From Microcoleus sp. CAWBG506 (GTDB taxonomy: Bacteria > Cyanobacteriota > Cyanobacteriia > Cyanobacteriales > Microcoleaceae): a stretch of 64,000 nucleotides of DNA. The stretch's first letter is position 1, and every line of letters begins with the position of its first letter. Positions 1-7,857 of this stretch are shown piece by piece. The notes below the pieces were generated by a model that was given only the letters and a program-made list of their open reading frames with translations, ran no database searches and was not told the DNA's origin. A program made the position numbers and the translations under genes. Location: the NCBI GenBank assembly GCA_020883125.1, contig JAHREW010000017.1:1-64000 (forward strand), in the 5' to 3' direction.

Positions 1-283
1 TTGAACCAAATGTGCTATTACTATTTTTTGGCGGAGATCGAGAGAATATGCTTTCATTAATTTTTAATACAAGATGATATTTTGTTATTATTTATTGTAC
101 CATTATACAGCGGGAACCGCTGTATGAGGAAATCTACCGGGTAATCGCCCAGGGTCAATGTATATTTGTGTAGCCTATATTTGTGCAACCGAGTTGAATT
201 AAGTCCACCCGCTCGGATTTATTTAGTTGAGGTCAAAAAAGCGGTTTCAAATGCTTACTAATATCGTCTCCGGCTGCATCGGT
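1..283. other. Gene-free leading stretch
   Basis: I see no supportable gene here. A perfect 9-bp stem with a GAA loop lies at 105-125 (arms ATACAGCGG/CCGCTGTAT); it is not followed by a T-run, so it is not a clear terminator. Around 158-190 a 15-nt unit beginning TATATTTGTG is repeated in tandem. The rest is AT-rich. With the palindromic repeat that follows, this is ordinary repeat-rich cyanobacterial intergenic DNA. Confidence 0.5.
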
Positions 284-358
284 ATTAGACATCTCCCATA
301 ATTTATATGGAACAGCCATCCTGCCTGTTCTTGACTATCTTTTTAGGAGATGTCTAAT
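284..358. repeat. Palindromic extragenic repeat, family A, copy 1
   Basis: The ends form a 13-bp inverted repeat (ATTAGACATCTCC/GGAGATGTCTAAT) around a core with a smaller GAACAG/CTGTTC hairpin. A second copy of nearly the same 75-bp unit lies at 24019-24093, with the same end arms, the same CCCATAATT and GGAACAG blocks and the same TATCTTTTT block. Two dispersed copies with terminal inverted repeats and no coding capacity indicate a small non-autonomous palindromic element. Whether it is mobile or a transcript-level hairpin cannot be decided from sequence alone. Confidence 0.7.
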
Positions 359-623
359 GTTGAAACAGTCAACATTCAACCCTCAACAGTCAACAATCAT
401 ATCTGAGTGGAACCGGAATTGATCTAATTCCAAACTTGGCGATCGCCAAATAGAGGCATTCCCGTTGAGTCCTATAGTGTTTGACACCTTACTAATTCAT
501 TAGTATCACTCTATCTAACATTCGTTAGATATGAGTAAGTGTGTCCTCCATGGTATTACAATTGAACACAGAAACCATAAAACAGTCGTAATTTACAAAA
601 GTTTACTATCGAGAGGAAAACCT

Positions 624-1364
624 ATGCGAGTGACTACTGCAACGATTCTCGGTCTAGTGGCTCTGATAGCTCCTGGATTCACCAGGAATGCTACCGCAGC
701 TTTCGAGTCCAAACCCTTTGTCCAAGAACAGTACCGCAGAGACTTTGTGGCTCCGGCTGACCCTGGTACTTCATCCCCAGAGGCGAATTCCCAAACAGAT
801 ATGTTTAACAAGCCTTTTTATACCGGAGATCAAAAACCAGTCAAAAAGGAAAAAACTATATCCGCAGGAGCAGACGGACCTGAAGTTGCAGCCATACAAC
901 AACGGTTGCAAATTCATGGTTTCTCCATCGGCACGATCGACGGTGCCTATGGCTCCCGCACCACCGCTGCTGTCAGTGAATTTCAACGAGCTAAGGGGTT
1001 GGATTCAGACGGCATCGTAAACAAAGAGACTTGGACAGCATTAGCAGCCGAGCCGGTATCTGCTCCTAAAAAAGTTGAGGAGGAATCTCCCATTCAGAAG
1101 GATGCTTCAGTTCCCAGCAACGCTCCCAGCAACTCTCCCAGCAACGCTCCAACCACTGTAACTATTCTCTCTAAAGGCTCCTCTGGTGCCAAAGTGAAAA
1201 CACTACAGGTGCGCCTAGAAGTTCAAGGTTACGATCCAGGTCCGATCGACGGTATTTTTGGTGCCAAGACCATTGCTGCTGTCAAGGGGTTTCAGGATGA
1301 CAAAGGTTTCAAGGCAGATGGAGTGGTAGATGACACCACTTGGAAAGCACTGGGTCAAAAATAA
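624..1364 (+). CDS. Secreted protein with two peptidoglycan-binding domains
   Basis: This start gives a typical Sec signal peptide (MRVTTATILGLVALIAPG..ATAA) and has a GAGAGG ribosome-binding site just upstream; the open frame back to 531 has neither. The mature protein carries two PG_binding_1 (PF01471) repeats, at about residues 82-140 and 180-245. Each has the diagnostic pattern V..(I/L)Q.RL...G...G.IDG.(Y/F)G..T..AV..FQ...G...DG.V...TW.AL. They are joined by a linker with the small repeat SNAPSNSPSNAP. Such domains anchor proteins to cell-wall glycan stems. There is no catalytic domain, so it is probably a structural or cofactor wall protein of the periplasm. About 247 residues. The gene stands alone, followed by tRNA-Leu. 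Confidence 0.9.
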   Translation: MRVTTATILGLVALIAPGFTRNATAAFESKPFVQEQYRRDFVAPADPGTSSPEANSQTDMFNKPFYTGDQKPVKKEKTISAGADGPEVAAIQQRLQIHGFSIGTIDGAYGSRTTAAVSEFQRAKGLDSDGIVNKETWTALAAEPVSAPKKVEEESPIQKDASVPSNAPSNSPSNAPTTVTILSKGSSGAKVKTLQVRLEVQGYDPGPIDGIFGAKTIAAVKGFQDDKGFKADGVVDDTTWKALGQK

Positions 1365-1480
1365 GTTAGCATCACCCACCAGCCAACCCGGTTTCAACCT
1401 CCCCAAGTCTAAAGTCGGGGATGCTTGCCCACCCTCCAACTAGGCTTACTCAGAACCAAAACCGGGTTTTTCAATTAGGC

Positions 1481-1509
1481 TTGACAAATAAAGTAGTATG
1501 TGGTAATTT
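1481..1509 (+). promoter_or_regulatory. Sigma70-type promoter of tRNA-Leu
   Basis: A perfect -35 TTGACA (1481-1486) is followed after 17 bp by a -10 TAATTT (1504-1509), placing the transcription start roughly 10 bp before the tRNA 5' end at 1526. Spacing and position are what a stable-RNA promoter needs. The assignment rests on sequence match only. Confidence 0.55.
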
Positions 1510-1525
1510 TGTTTAATGTGACTAC

Positions 1526-1607
1526 GCGGATATGGCGGAATTGGCAGACGCGCCAGATTTAGGTTCTGGTTCCGAGAGGAGTGAAGGTTCAAGTCCTTTT
1601 ATCCGCA
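1526..1607 (+). tRNA. tRNA-Leu (UAG anticodon)
   Basis: The acceptor stem GCGGATA pairs with TATCCGC, followed by discriminator A. The D arm contains GGCGGAATTGGCAGACGCG. The anticodon stem CCAGA/TCTGG holds loop TTTAGGT, so the anticodon is TAG (reads CUA/CUN). The long variable arm before GGTTCAAGTCC marks a class II tRNA, as expected for leucine. CCA is not encoded. Length 82 nt. No intron is present, unlike the cyanobacterial tRNA-Leu(UAA). Confidence 0.97.
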
Positions 1608-1707
1608 CTAAATTCAATCCTTGACAAATCAAGGATTTGAGCTTATTTATACGCCCAATTTGAGATTTTTCGGTTGAGCGATCGCCTTTTTTTTTAAATT
1701 ATTACCC

Positions 1708-2013
1708 ATGTCTGAACAAACAAAATCAGTGGCTCAATCTACAACTGGCGCAGATGCGATCGATGTCGCGATCGCCTCTGGTATAGACTTTGATGGCTCT
1801 CCAATTCCCCAGGCAAAATTAGACCTTTACGAGAAAGTAATGGGATTAGAAGCAGGGAGACAGCGCAGTGGTGTATCAAATACCATGCGATCGCGCATTG
1901 TCCGCATCGGTGTCAAACACCTGCCTCAAGCAGAACTAGATCAAATGCTGATCGCTGCCAACTTTGCACCGCTCAAGGATAAAGAAGTTGCCTTTTATTA
2001 CGGTGGCAAGTAA
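1708..2013 (+). CDS. DUF4090 family small cyanobacterial protein
   Basis: A 101-residue soluble protein without signal peptide or membrane helix. The core GADAIDVAIASGIDFDGSPIP, then LYEKVMGLEAGRQRSGVSNTM and RSRIVRIGVKHL..AELD, is the pattern I recognise as DUF4090, a family found essentially only in cyanobacteria and of unknown function. The strong conservation of the central RQRSGVSNTMRSRIVR stretch suggests a binding surface, possibly for nucleic acid because of its basic and serine-rich character (inference). The gene is monocistronic, lying 100 bp after tRNA-Leu, with a run of T just before the start region. Confidence 0.8.
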   Translation: MSEQTKSVAQSTTGADAIDVAIASGIDFDGSPIPQAKLDLYEKVMGLEAGRQRSGVSNTMRSRIVRIGVKHLPQAELDQMLIAANFAPLKDKEVAFYYGGK

Positions 2014-2033
2014 CTCAGAAGTTATATCAATTC

Positions 2034-2225
2034 CGGTTGTATCGGAATGATTTAACCGCGAAGGCGCGAAGGACGCGAAGTTCGAGAAGAGAGAGTTTAA
2101 TAATTCCAATGAAGAGAGGATTTGATATTATATCAAATCCTTTGGTATCGTCCTGTATTCATCTCTCTCTTCTCCTCCTCTGTGCCCTCTGCGCTCTCTG
2201 CGGTTAAATCATTCCGATGCAACCG
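2034..2225. repeat. MITE-like palindromic element, family B, full copy
   Basis: The 26-bp ends 2034-2059 and 2200-2225 are inverted copies of each other with one mismatch (CGGTTGyATCGGAATGATTT...). The centre at about 2118-2140 is itself a palindrome, GGATTTGATATTATATCAAATCC with one central mismatch. The whole 190-bp unit is an imperfect palindrome. A right half of the same element is found at 9067-9153. It carries no transposase, so it looks like a non-autonomous miniature element. The open frame over 2122-2343 is an artefact of this repeat. Confidence 0.75.
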
Positions 2226-2367
2226 TAAACGATATTACACAAAAACCCGATTTTCTGAGACCAAATCATACCCCCTTATTTTTCATTCTCGCGTGGCGCG
2301 GACGAAATTTTTTATGGTAGCTGTTTCAACCGCCAAATCATAAACGGGTTAGCAAACTGCAAAAACA

Positions 2368-2814
2368 TCAAGGCAAATACTTTTGGACAATAGTCCATCC
2401 TGTCAGCAACACCAGCACAAATCCCCCACACAAAGTCAAATTAGCACCAATATGTAAAGGACGAGCCCAAGGATTTTTGGGGCTGATTTGCAGACCGCTA
2501 GCAACAGAAACTAACACCAAAGTAACAACTGCTAACCCCACAGGCAAATGAGCAGAATGACCTAAATAGCCGTATTCTCCCAGGGTTCCAACTATGCCAA
2601 TTCCCAGCAGTAAAATTACCAAAGTCGCCATCCCCGCACCTGTAGCTAAATGGAAAGGACGCAGCCATTTGGGACGGGGGTTTTTGGTGCTACGAGCGGC
2701 AAACATCCATGTTCCAGTAACCGCCAGCAACAGGTAAGCAAACAGGGAAAAACCCATGGACCAAGCCGCTATTTTCCACAACCACAAGAAAGAAGGTAGG
2801 TTCATCTGCTGCAT
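2368..2814 (-). CDS. DUF4079 family membrane protein
   Basis: 148 residues with four predicted transmembrane helices (about residues 10-38, 55-80, 88-108, 120-142). The layout of conserved histidines next to helices (RPFHLATGAG, GHSAHLPVG, ARPLHIGANL) matches DUF4079, a family widespread in cyanobacteria and resembling four-helix cytochrome b561-like folds. Haem binding is inference. ATG codons at 2814 and 2805 (MNLPSF) are both possible starts. The gene is alone, between the family B repeat and the divergently placed DnaK-like gene. Function unknown. Confidence 0.75.
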   Translation of the reverse strand: MQQMNLPSFLWLWKIAAWSMGFSLFAYLLLAVTGTWMFAARSTKNPRPKWLRPFHLATGAGMATLVILLLGIGIVGTLGEYGYLGHSAHLPVGLAVVTLVLVSVASGLQISPKNPWARPLHIGANLTLCGGFVLVLLTGWTIVQKYLP

Positions 2815-3019
2815 CCCTAATCAGAGATTTCTCAAAAAGTCTCATTCTGATTTTAGCTGGAATTGAAAGCAAAAATAAATAATCTAGCGCTCAGGAGCGA
2901 TCTGCTGAGGGTAGGCGACAGGTTAGCCAGCAATTTTCTGCCTGAAATATCCTATTTGCATAGGCGTCTCCAAATACCCTAATATGCTGTAATCCCTAGT
3001 AGCTGTGTATTTTGCTTCA

Positions 3020-4609
3020 ATGGCGATCGCAATTGATTTTGGAACTAGCAACACCGTCGTCGCTCGCTGGAATCCGGCGACTTCGCAGCCCGAAACTTTG
3101 AAATTTCCGGGACTCTCGGCAATTTCAGCTCAAAATCCGCCCCTAATTCCCAGTTTGCTCTACGTTGAGGACGCTGCTCAAAATCAAGTCATACTTGGTC
3201 AACAAGTCCGCGACAAAGGCCTTGACTTGACTACAGATTCTCGATTTTTTCGCAATTTCAAGCGAGGAATTGGCACTCCCATTCAAGGTTTCGTCCCGGA
3301 ACTTGATGGACAAATAGTTACTTTTGAAAAAGTAGGAGACTGGTTTTTGAGCCAAATTGTCGGCTCAATTCGCGAACTATCACTACCTGTAGATTCTTTG
3401 GTTTTTACCGTTCCTGTAGACAGTTTTGAAGCTTACCGCAATTGGCTTGGCAAAGTCTCTCAATCTTTGCAAGTAGAACAGGTGCGGATGTTGGATGAAC
3501 CAACTGCGGCGGCTTTGGGTTACGGTTTAGCCGATCGCGAAAATCTGTTAGTAATTGATTTCGGCGGCGGAACTCTCGACCTTTCCTTAGTGCGTTTAGA
3601 TATTTCTGCCAACAAAAAGCCCCTGGGTTTCCTGCTGAAATGGGGCGACAGATCCCTGGCTACATCTTCAGGACAAAAAGCCAAAATAGCCCGTGTTTTA
3701 GCTAAAGCTGGACAAAATTTAGGCGGTTCGGATATTGATAATTGGCTGGCAGATGATTTCATCAAAACTACAGGAATGATGCCATCTTCCATCATCACCA
3801 GATTAGCCGAACGTTTAAAAATTCAATTGTCTGTGCAAGAACGGGCTACAGAGGTCTATTTTGATGAAGAAAATTTTGAGACTTATGAATTAGAATTAAA
3901 TCGCGATCGCTTTGAATCCATCCTCGCCGAACATCAATTTTTTGACAACCTGGATGAGTCCATGAATCAAGTATTGCAGCAAGCGCGCCGTCAGGGTTTA
4001 GAAATTGGGGATATCGATGCAGTTTTGCTAGTTGGCGGCACTGTACAAATTCCGGCTGTAAAACGGTGGGTTGAACAATATTTCGACCAAGCAAAAATTA
4101 GGTGTGACAAGCCCTTTGAGGCGATCGCCCAAGGTGCTCTGCAACTGAGTCAAGGTATACAAATCAAAGATTTTCTCTACCACAGTTACGGCATTCGCTA
4201 CTGGAATCGTCGCGAAAATTGTCATAGTTGGCATAACTTAATCAAATCCGGTCAGTCTTACCCGATGACCGAACCAGTAGAATTAGTATTGGGAGCTTCT
4301 CTAGAAAATCAGCCGAGTATAGAATTAATTATCGGTGAATTGGGAGCGGAAACTGGTGGCACAGAAATTTATTTTGATGGTGATAGACTCATTACTCGCC
4401 AACTCGCAGGTAAAACATCTGTACAACCACTAAATGACAAAGATGGAGCCCGTAGCATCGCTCAATTGACACCGCCTGGGTATCCGGGAGGCGATCGTAT
4501 AAAAGTTTTGTTCCGCGTTGATGAACAGCGTTTTCTGCGAATTACCGTCGAAGATTTGCTGACAAATCAAACTTTGTTAGAGGATAAACCCGTGGTGCAA
4601 TTGAGTTAA
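3020..4609 (+). CDS. Hsp70/DnaK-like actin-fold ATPase
   Basis: About 529 residues. The ATP-binding site of the Hsp70 family is complete: phosphate 1 loop IDFGTSNTVVARW at the N-terminus, the DEPTAAALGYG connecting segment (~residue 160), phosphate 2 loop VIDFGGGTLDLSLV (~175), and the adenosine motif VLLVGGTVQIPAVKRWV (~340). After the nucleotide-binding domain only about 150 residues remain, with a short beta-rich C-terminus and no EEVD or helical lid. It is therefore a divergent stand-alone DnaK relative rather than the main chaperone. The start at 3020 puts the phosphate loop where the family has it; an upstream GTG at 3005 would add only MYFAS. No co-chaperone gene is adjacent. Confidence 0.88.
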   Translation: MAIAIDFGTSNTVVARWNPATSQPETLKFPGLSAISAQNPPLIPSLLYVEDAAQNQVILGQQVRDKGLDLTTDSRFFRNFKRGIGTPIQGFVPELDGQIVTFEKVGDWFLSQIVGSIRELSLPVDSLVFTVPVDSFEAYRNWLGKVSQSLQVEQVRMLDEPTAAALGYGLADRENLLVIDFGGGTLDLSLVRLDISANKKPLGFLLKWGDRSLATSSGQKAKIARVLAKAGQNLGGSDIDNWLADDFIKTTGMMPSSIITRLAERLKIQLSVQERATEVYFDEENFETYELELNRDRFESILAEHQFFDNLDESMNQVLQQARRQGLEIGDIDAVLLVGGTVQIPAVKRWVEQYFDQAKIRCDKPFEAIAQGALQLSQGIQIKDFLYHSYGIRYWNRRENCHSWHNLIKSGQSYPMTEPVELVLGASLENQPSIELIIGELGAETGGTEIYFDGDRLITRQLAGKTSVQPLNDKDGARSIAQLTPPGYPGGDRIKVLFRVDEQRFLRITVEDLLTNQTLLEDKPVVQLS

Positions 4610-4680
4610 CGTGAGTTCGACACGATCGATTGGACGATCGCATTATCGCTTTATCGAGACTTTAATTCAGAGGTAACAGC

Positions 4681-4953
4681 ATGGCAATTATTAATATAGA
4701 AATACCAGAAGAACTATCAGCTAAACTGAGTCTAATACAAGAGCGATTACCTGAAGTTTTAGCTCAATCAGTAGATCAACCATTATTACCAGTTCAGGTC
4801 TATCGTTATATTGTTGATTTTTTGGCAAGTGCGCCCACTCAACAACAAATAGCAGATTTTCAGCCAACGGATGAAATGCAACAAAGATTACGCCTTTTGT
4901 TATCTCGCGCTCAAAGAGGAGAATTAACAAATTTAGAAGAGATGGAATTATAA
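4681..4953 (+). CDS. Small helical protein of antitoxin-like type, possibly C-terminally shortened
   Basis: 90 residues. The N-terminus (MAIINIEIPEELSAKL) resembles the beginning of RHH/antitoxin-type proteins. The C-terminal DEMQQRLRLLLSRAQRGELTNLEEMEL resembles a common cyanobacterial small-protein tail, which usually continues with more acidic and helical residues; here the frame stops right after MEL. It precedes another small protein and a retropepsin-like gene in the same direction. I do not recognise a named family with certainty. It may be part of the following module or the remains of a toxin-antitoxin pair. Confidence 0.55.
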   Translation: MAIINIEIPEELSAKLSLIQERLPEVLAQSVDQPLLPVQVYRYIVDFLASAPTQQQIADFQPTDEMQQRLRLLLSRAQRGELTNLEEMEL

Positions 4954-5012
4954 AGAGCGATCGGCTTGACAAAAACGCAAAACTGTTGGCAATATGGATA
5001 AGTTGAATATAA

Positions 5013-5243
5013 ATGGAAATTTTAATTATGCCAATTGCACAATTATTTCCTCTGCTTGGTCATTTATCCCGTGTGGATAAATTAAGGGTAATAGAGTTTT
5101 TGGCTTCTGAGTTAGCAAAAGAAGAAGATTTGGCGAACTTAGATTCTAAAGATAATTATTTTGAGATGTTGCATAATTCCGATGAGGGAGCGCGTCAATT
5201 AGCACAATTTTTAGAGGAACAAAAGAAACTGCAAAATGCTTAA
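5013..5243 (+). CDS. Small hypothetical partner of retropepsin-like protein
   Basis: 76 residues, acidic, mostly helical. The sequence IAQLFPLLGHLSRVDKLRVIEFLASELAKEED reads like a short helical adaptor, with no catalytic motif. Its 3' end overlaps the next gene by 8 bp (start codon of the downstream gene within AAATGCTTAA), so the two are translationally coupled. An internal ATG at 5028 (MPIAQLF) is an equally good start. Pairs of a small helical protein and a DTGA aspartyl-protease-like protein recur in cyanobacterial genomes; a toxin-antitoxin role is possible but unproved. Confidence 0.6.
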   Translation: MEILIMPIAQLFPLLGHLSRVDKLRVIEFLASELAKEEDLANLDSKDNYFEMLHNSDEGARQLAQFLEEQKKLQNA

Positions 5244-5658
5244 TGGTGAAAAATACTCTTTTGCCTCTCAATTCGATCGCTTTGGGGAGGTGTCTTATGC
5301 GCCTTATTTACCAATAAGATTAAGCTATCGGAGCCAGTCGATTCAAGTGATGGGGTTGCTGGATACGGGGGCAAGTATGAATGTTTTGCCATATGAAATT
5401 GGGTTACAATTAGGGGCAGTTTGGGATGAACAAACTTTTATTATTTCTTTGTCGGGAAATCTGGCAAATATCGAGGCTAGGGCTTTGTTATTGTCAGGCA
5501 CAGTCAGCAGGTTTGCACCAGTTAACTTGGCTTTTGCTTGGACTAGACAAAGAAATATGCCGATCATTTTAGGAAGGTTAAATTTTTTGGCTGAGTTTGA
5601 TGTTTGTTTTTATGTATCTGAACTAGGGTTTGAAATTGCGCCTAAGCAATCTCACTAA
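5236..5658 (+). CDS. Retropepsin-like aspartyl protease family protein
   Basis: 140 residues. The flap/active-site motif VMGLLDTGASMNVLPYEIG (~residue 33) is the hallmark D-T-G-A of retroviral-type aspartic proteases, which act as dimers because each chain provides one aspartate. A later hydrophobic-hydrophobic-G block (IILGRLNFLAEFDVCF) matches the conserved ILG segment of the fold. No signal peptide or membrane segment is present, so it would be cytoplasmic. The gene overlaps its small upstream partner by 8 bp. The substrate is unknown; in bacteria such single-domain retropepsins are poorly characterised. Confidence 0.75.
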   Translation: MLNGEKYSFASQFDRFGEVSYAPYLPIRLSYRSQSIQVMGLLDTGASMNVLPYEIGLQLGAVWDEQTFIISLSGNLANIEARALLLSGTVSRFAPVNLAFAWTRQRNMPIILGRLNFLAEFDVCFYVSELGFEIAPKQSH

Positions 5659-5757
5659 TAGGTAGTTATAAGCGATCGCTATGATTAATCGAAATTATAA
5701 GTTGGGTCGCGCTGACGCTTGACCCAAGCTAACATCTGAAGGTAATTTAGTGCAAAT

Positions 5758-6213
5758 TTACCTGCTTAATTGTCTAAGCTTTTCATAAGTTTCATCCAAT
5801 TTTCTTTTAGTATCTTCTGCCTGCCTCATTTTTTGTTGAGACATTTGATTAGACATTCCATATATTCTACAGTCAATACCATTGTTCGCAATGATCAAAT
5901 CATAGCTAGAACCGATATTCCAGCAAGCATCTGCATAGAGAGGGTTCTGAAATATACTTCTCGTAGTGATAGGAGACAATCGATATAAACACCCTGTTCC
6001 GTCACAATTAGCTGGGGCTGGGCTAAGAGAATAGCAACTTTCACCATCACGACTACAGCGCACGTTTGGCCCCGGTTCTTCACCTTGTGGTAGGAAAAGA
6101 TATTTCTCACCTTGATAATTTACAACTCTGCCTTGAGCTAATGCTGTTGTTGCTGAAAAAATTCCTAAACTGGCAAACAAAGAACCTAATATTACAAAAG
6201 TTTTAATTTTCAT
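5758..6213 (-). CDS. Secreted hypothetical protein
   Basis: 151 residues beginning with a clear Sec signal peptide (MKIKTFVILGSLFASLGIFS..ALAQ, cleavage after ALA). The mature part has six cysteines (RCSRDGESCYS, NCDGTGC, ACWN, DCRIYG), suggesting disulphide bonds in the periplasm, and a charged helical C-terminus (KMRQAEDTKRKLDETYEKLRQL). I do not recognise the family. It is convergent with the retropepsin gene and divergent from the NB-ARC gene at 6385. Confidence 0.7.
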   Translation of the reverse strand: MKIKTFVILGSLFASLGIFSATTALAQGRVVNYQGEKYLFLPQGEEPGPNVRCSRDGESCYSLSPAPANCDGTGCLYRLSPITTRSIFQNPLYADACWNIGSSYDLIIANNGIDCRIYGMSNQMSQQKMRQAEDTKRKLDETYEKLRQLSR

Positions 6214-6384
6214 TTAGAAAACTCCTGTGTGGTAAGATACATACCTTTTAAAATATTCTAAACTACATAAACCAAGTACCTGTTTAGGAAACTTCGGGAC
6301 TTAATAATGACCAATTAAATTAGGAAAATTAGGAAAAATCGGAAAGTTATGATATAATGGCTAAAATTTTAGCATCTCTATATT

Positions 6385-7782
6385 ATGGACATAGCCCAAG
6401 TTGTCGATCTTTTAGATGATCTACTCTTTGATAAAACAGGGTTACATCTGGATTTTATACAAAAATCTGTTTTAGAAGGCACTTTACAAGATCAAACTTA
6501 TGCGGAAATTGCTCTCAAATCTGGATATAGTGAAAGTCATGTCGGTGATACCGCTTCTGATTTATGGAAACTTTTATCTCAGTTATTAGGAGAAAAGGTT
6601 AGAAAAGCCAATGTTAAAGCTATTTTAGAAAAAACAAATTTTTCATCAGCAATTATCAGTAATACATCATCTAATATAACAGTTACTAACAACATTAATT
6701 TGTGTTCAAACAATACATACCCAAACAATAACTCACCCCCAACGCAAAAAAAATCTATCCCTAAACTCCACCTCAACAATGCCCCTAAATTTCCCTATTT
6801 TTACGGTAGAAATAACGAACTCTCTACTCTCAAAGATTGGATAATCAATCAACAGATTCACCTCATCACCATTTTCGGTATTAGCGGAATTGGAAAAACT
6901 GCGATCGCGCTTCATCTGATTAACGAAATTCCCCAACACTTCGACTATATTATTTATCGTTCTCTCTATTTTTCCCCTTCCCTTACCACCACATTAACTA
7001 ACTTATTACAAATCTTCTCACCGCTAGAAATACCTAACGATATTGAATCCCAAATTAACCTCTTTATTGACTACTTAACTCAATATCAATGTTTAATTAT
7101 TCTTGACGATATCCAAAATCTTTTTACTAACCAAAAATTAGCGGGAACGTGGCAAACCGATCGCACTTCCTATAACTTATTATTTCAGGCGATCGCCCAA
7201 TCTTCCCATAACAGTAACATCATCCTCCTCTCCCAAGAAAAATGGCAAGAAATTCAACAACTAGAAAAATCTAATTATCCCATTAAATCTTTAATATTAT
7301 CAGGCTTAGACTCAGATACAGCAGAAATTTTACATCACCAAAACTTAGAAAATGAAGAACTATGGTCGCAATTAATTACCATTTATCAAGGTCATCCCTT
7401 ATGGTTAGATTTTACCGCCACATTAATCTTACATTTATATGCCGGGAATGTGAGTCAATTCTTAGAATATAATCAATTAATTGTTCCAGAAGGAGTGCGA
7501 TCGCACCTCGATCGACAATGGCAAAAATTAGCGCCAACAGAACAAACCATCATGTTACAATTAGCCCAAGAAACAGCACCGATTGGCATCTCTAAAATCA
7601 CCCATAAAATTGACCTAGTAGCGACAGAAATAGTCAATAGCATATTATCCTTAAAAATGCGATTTTTACTGGAAACAGAAACTACAGAAAATGGTAATTT
7701 CATCAGTTTAATCCCGATTTTAAAAGAATATATTAAAAGTCGTTATTTGCTGAATCTACCTGATAAAGGCTATAACAACTAA
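6385..7782 (+). CDS. NB-ARC STAND ATPase with VMAP-type N-terminal helical domain
   Basis: 465 residues. Residues 1-85 form a helical/HTH-like domain (DDLLFDKTGLHLDFIQKSVLEG..DQTYAEIA..SGYSESHVGD) of the kind found at the N-termini of vWA-MoxR-associated (VMAP) and effector-associated STAND proteins in cyanobacteria. After an Asn-rich linker comes an NB-ARC ATPase: Walker A ITIFGISGIGKTAIALHL (~residue 170), Walker B CLIILDDIQNLF (~235) and a GLPL-equivalent GHPLWLDFTA (~335). The chain ends soon after the winged-helix region. The usual WD40 or TPR sensor repeats are missing, and the last codons run into a tandem-repeat block, so a C-terminal loss is possible. Probable signalling or defence switch. 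Confidence 0.85.
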   Translation: MDIAQVVDLLDDLLFDKTGLHLDFIQKSVLEGTLQDQTYAEIALKSGYSESHVGDTASDLWKLLSQLLGEKVRKANVKAILEKTNFSSAIISNTSSNITVTNNINLCSNNTYPNNNSPPTQKKSIPKLHLNNAPKFPYFYGRNNELSTLKDWIINQQIHLITIFGISGIGKTAIALHLINEIPQHFDYIIYRSLYFSPSLTTTLTNLLQIFSPLEIPNDIESQINLFIDYLTQYQCLIILDDIQNLFTNQKLAGTWQTDRTSYNLLFQAIAQSSHNSNIILLSQEKWQEIQQLEKSNYPIKSLILSGLDSDTAEILHHQNLENEELWSQLITIYQGHPLWLDFTATLILHLYAGNVSQFLEYNQLIVPEGVRSHLDRQWQKLAPTEQTIMLQLAQETAPIGISKITHKIDLVATEIVNSILSLKMRFLLETETTENGNFISLIPILKEYIKSRYLLNLPDKGYNN

Positions 7783-7857
7783 CAACTAACAGTTAACTGT
7801 TAAAAGTTAACAACTAACAATTAACAACTAACAGTTAACTGTTAAAAACTAACAATT
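7780..7857. repeat. Short tandem repeat block (TAACAACTAACA type)
   Basis: Two copies of AACAACTAACAGTTAACTG followed by TTAAAA (7780-7804 and 7823-7847) are embedded in further AACAA/ACTAAC units. Each copy contains the palindrome CAGTTAACTG. The block fills the whole space between the stop codon of the NB-ARC gene and the stop codon of the convergent L,D-transpeptidase gene. Similar AACCAATAAC blocks occur at 31660-31795. It is a short tandemly repeated repetitive (STRR-like) sequence typical of filamentous cyanobacteria and is not a CRISPR. Confidence 0.75.

Noticed and set aside
2122-2343. 73-residue ORF inside the palindromic element
   Set aside because: Its first two thirds are the translated inverted repeat, with no homologous pattern.
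7780-7857. Possible CRISPR array
   Set aside because: Repeat units are short, contiguous and variable, with no uniform spacers and no cas genes. The same goes for 31722-31795.
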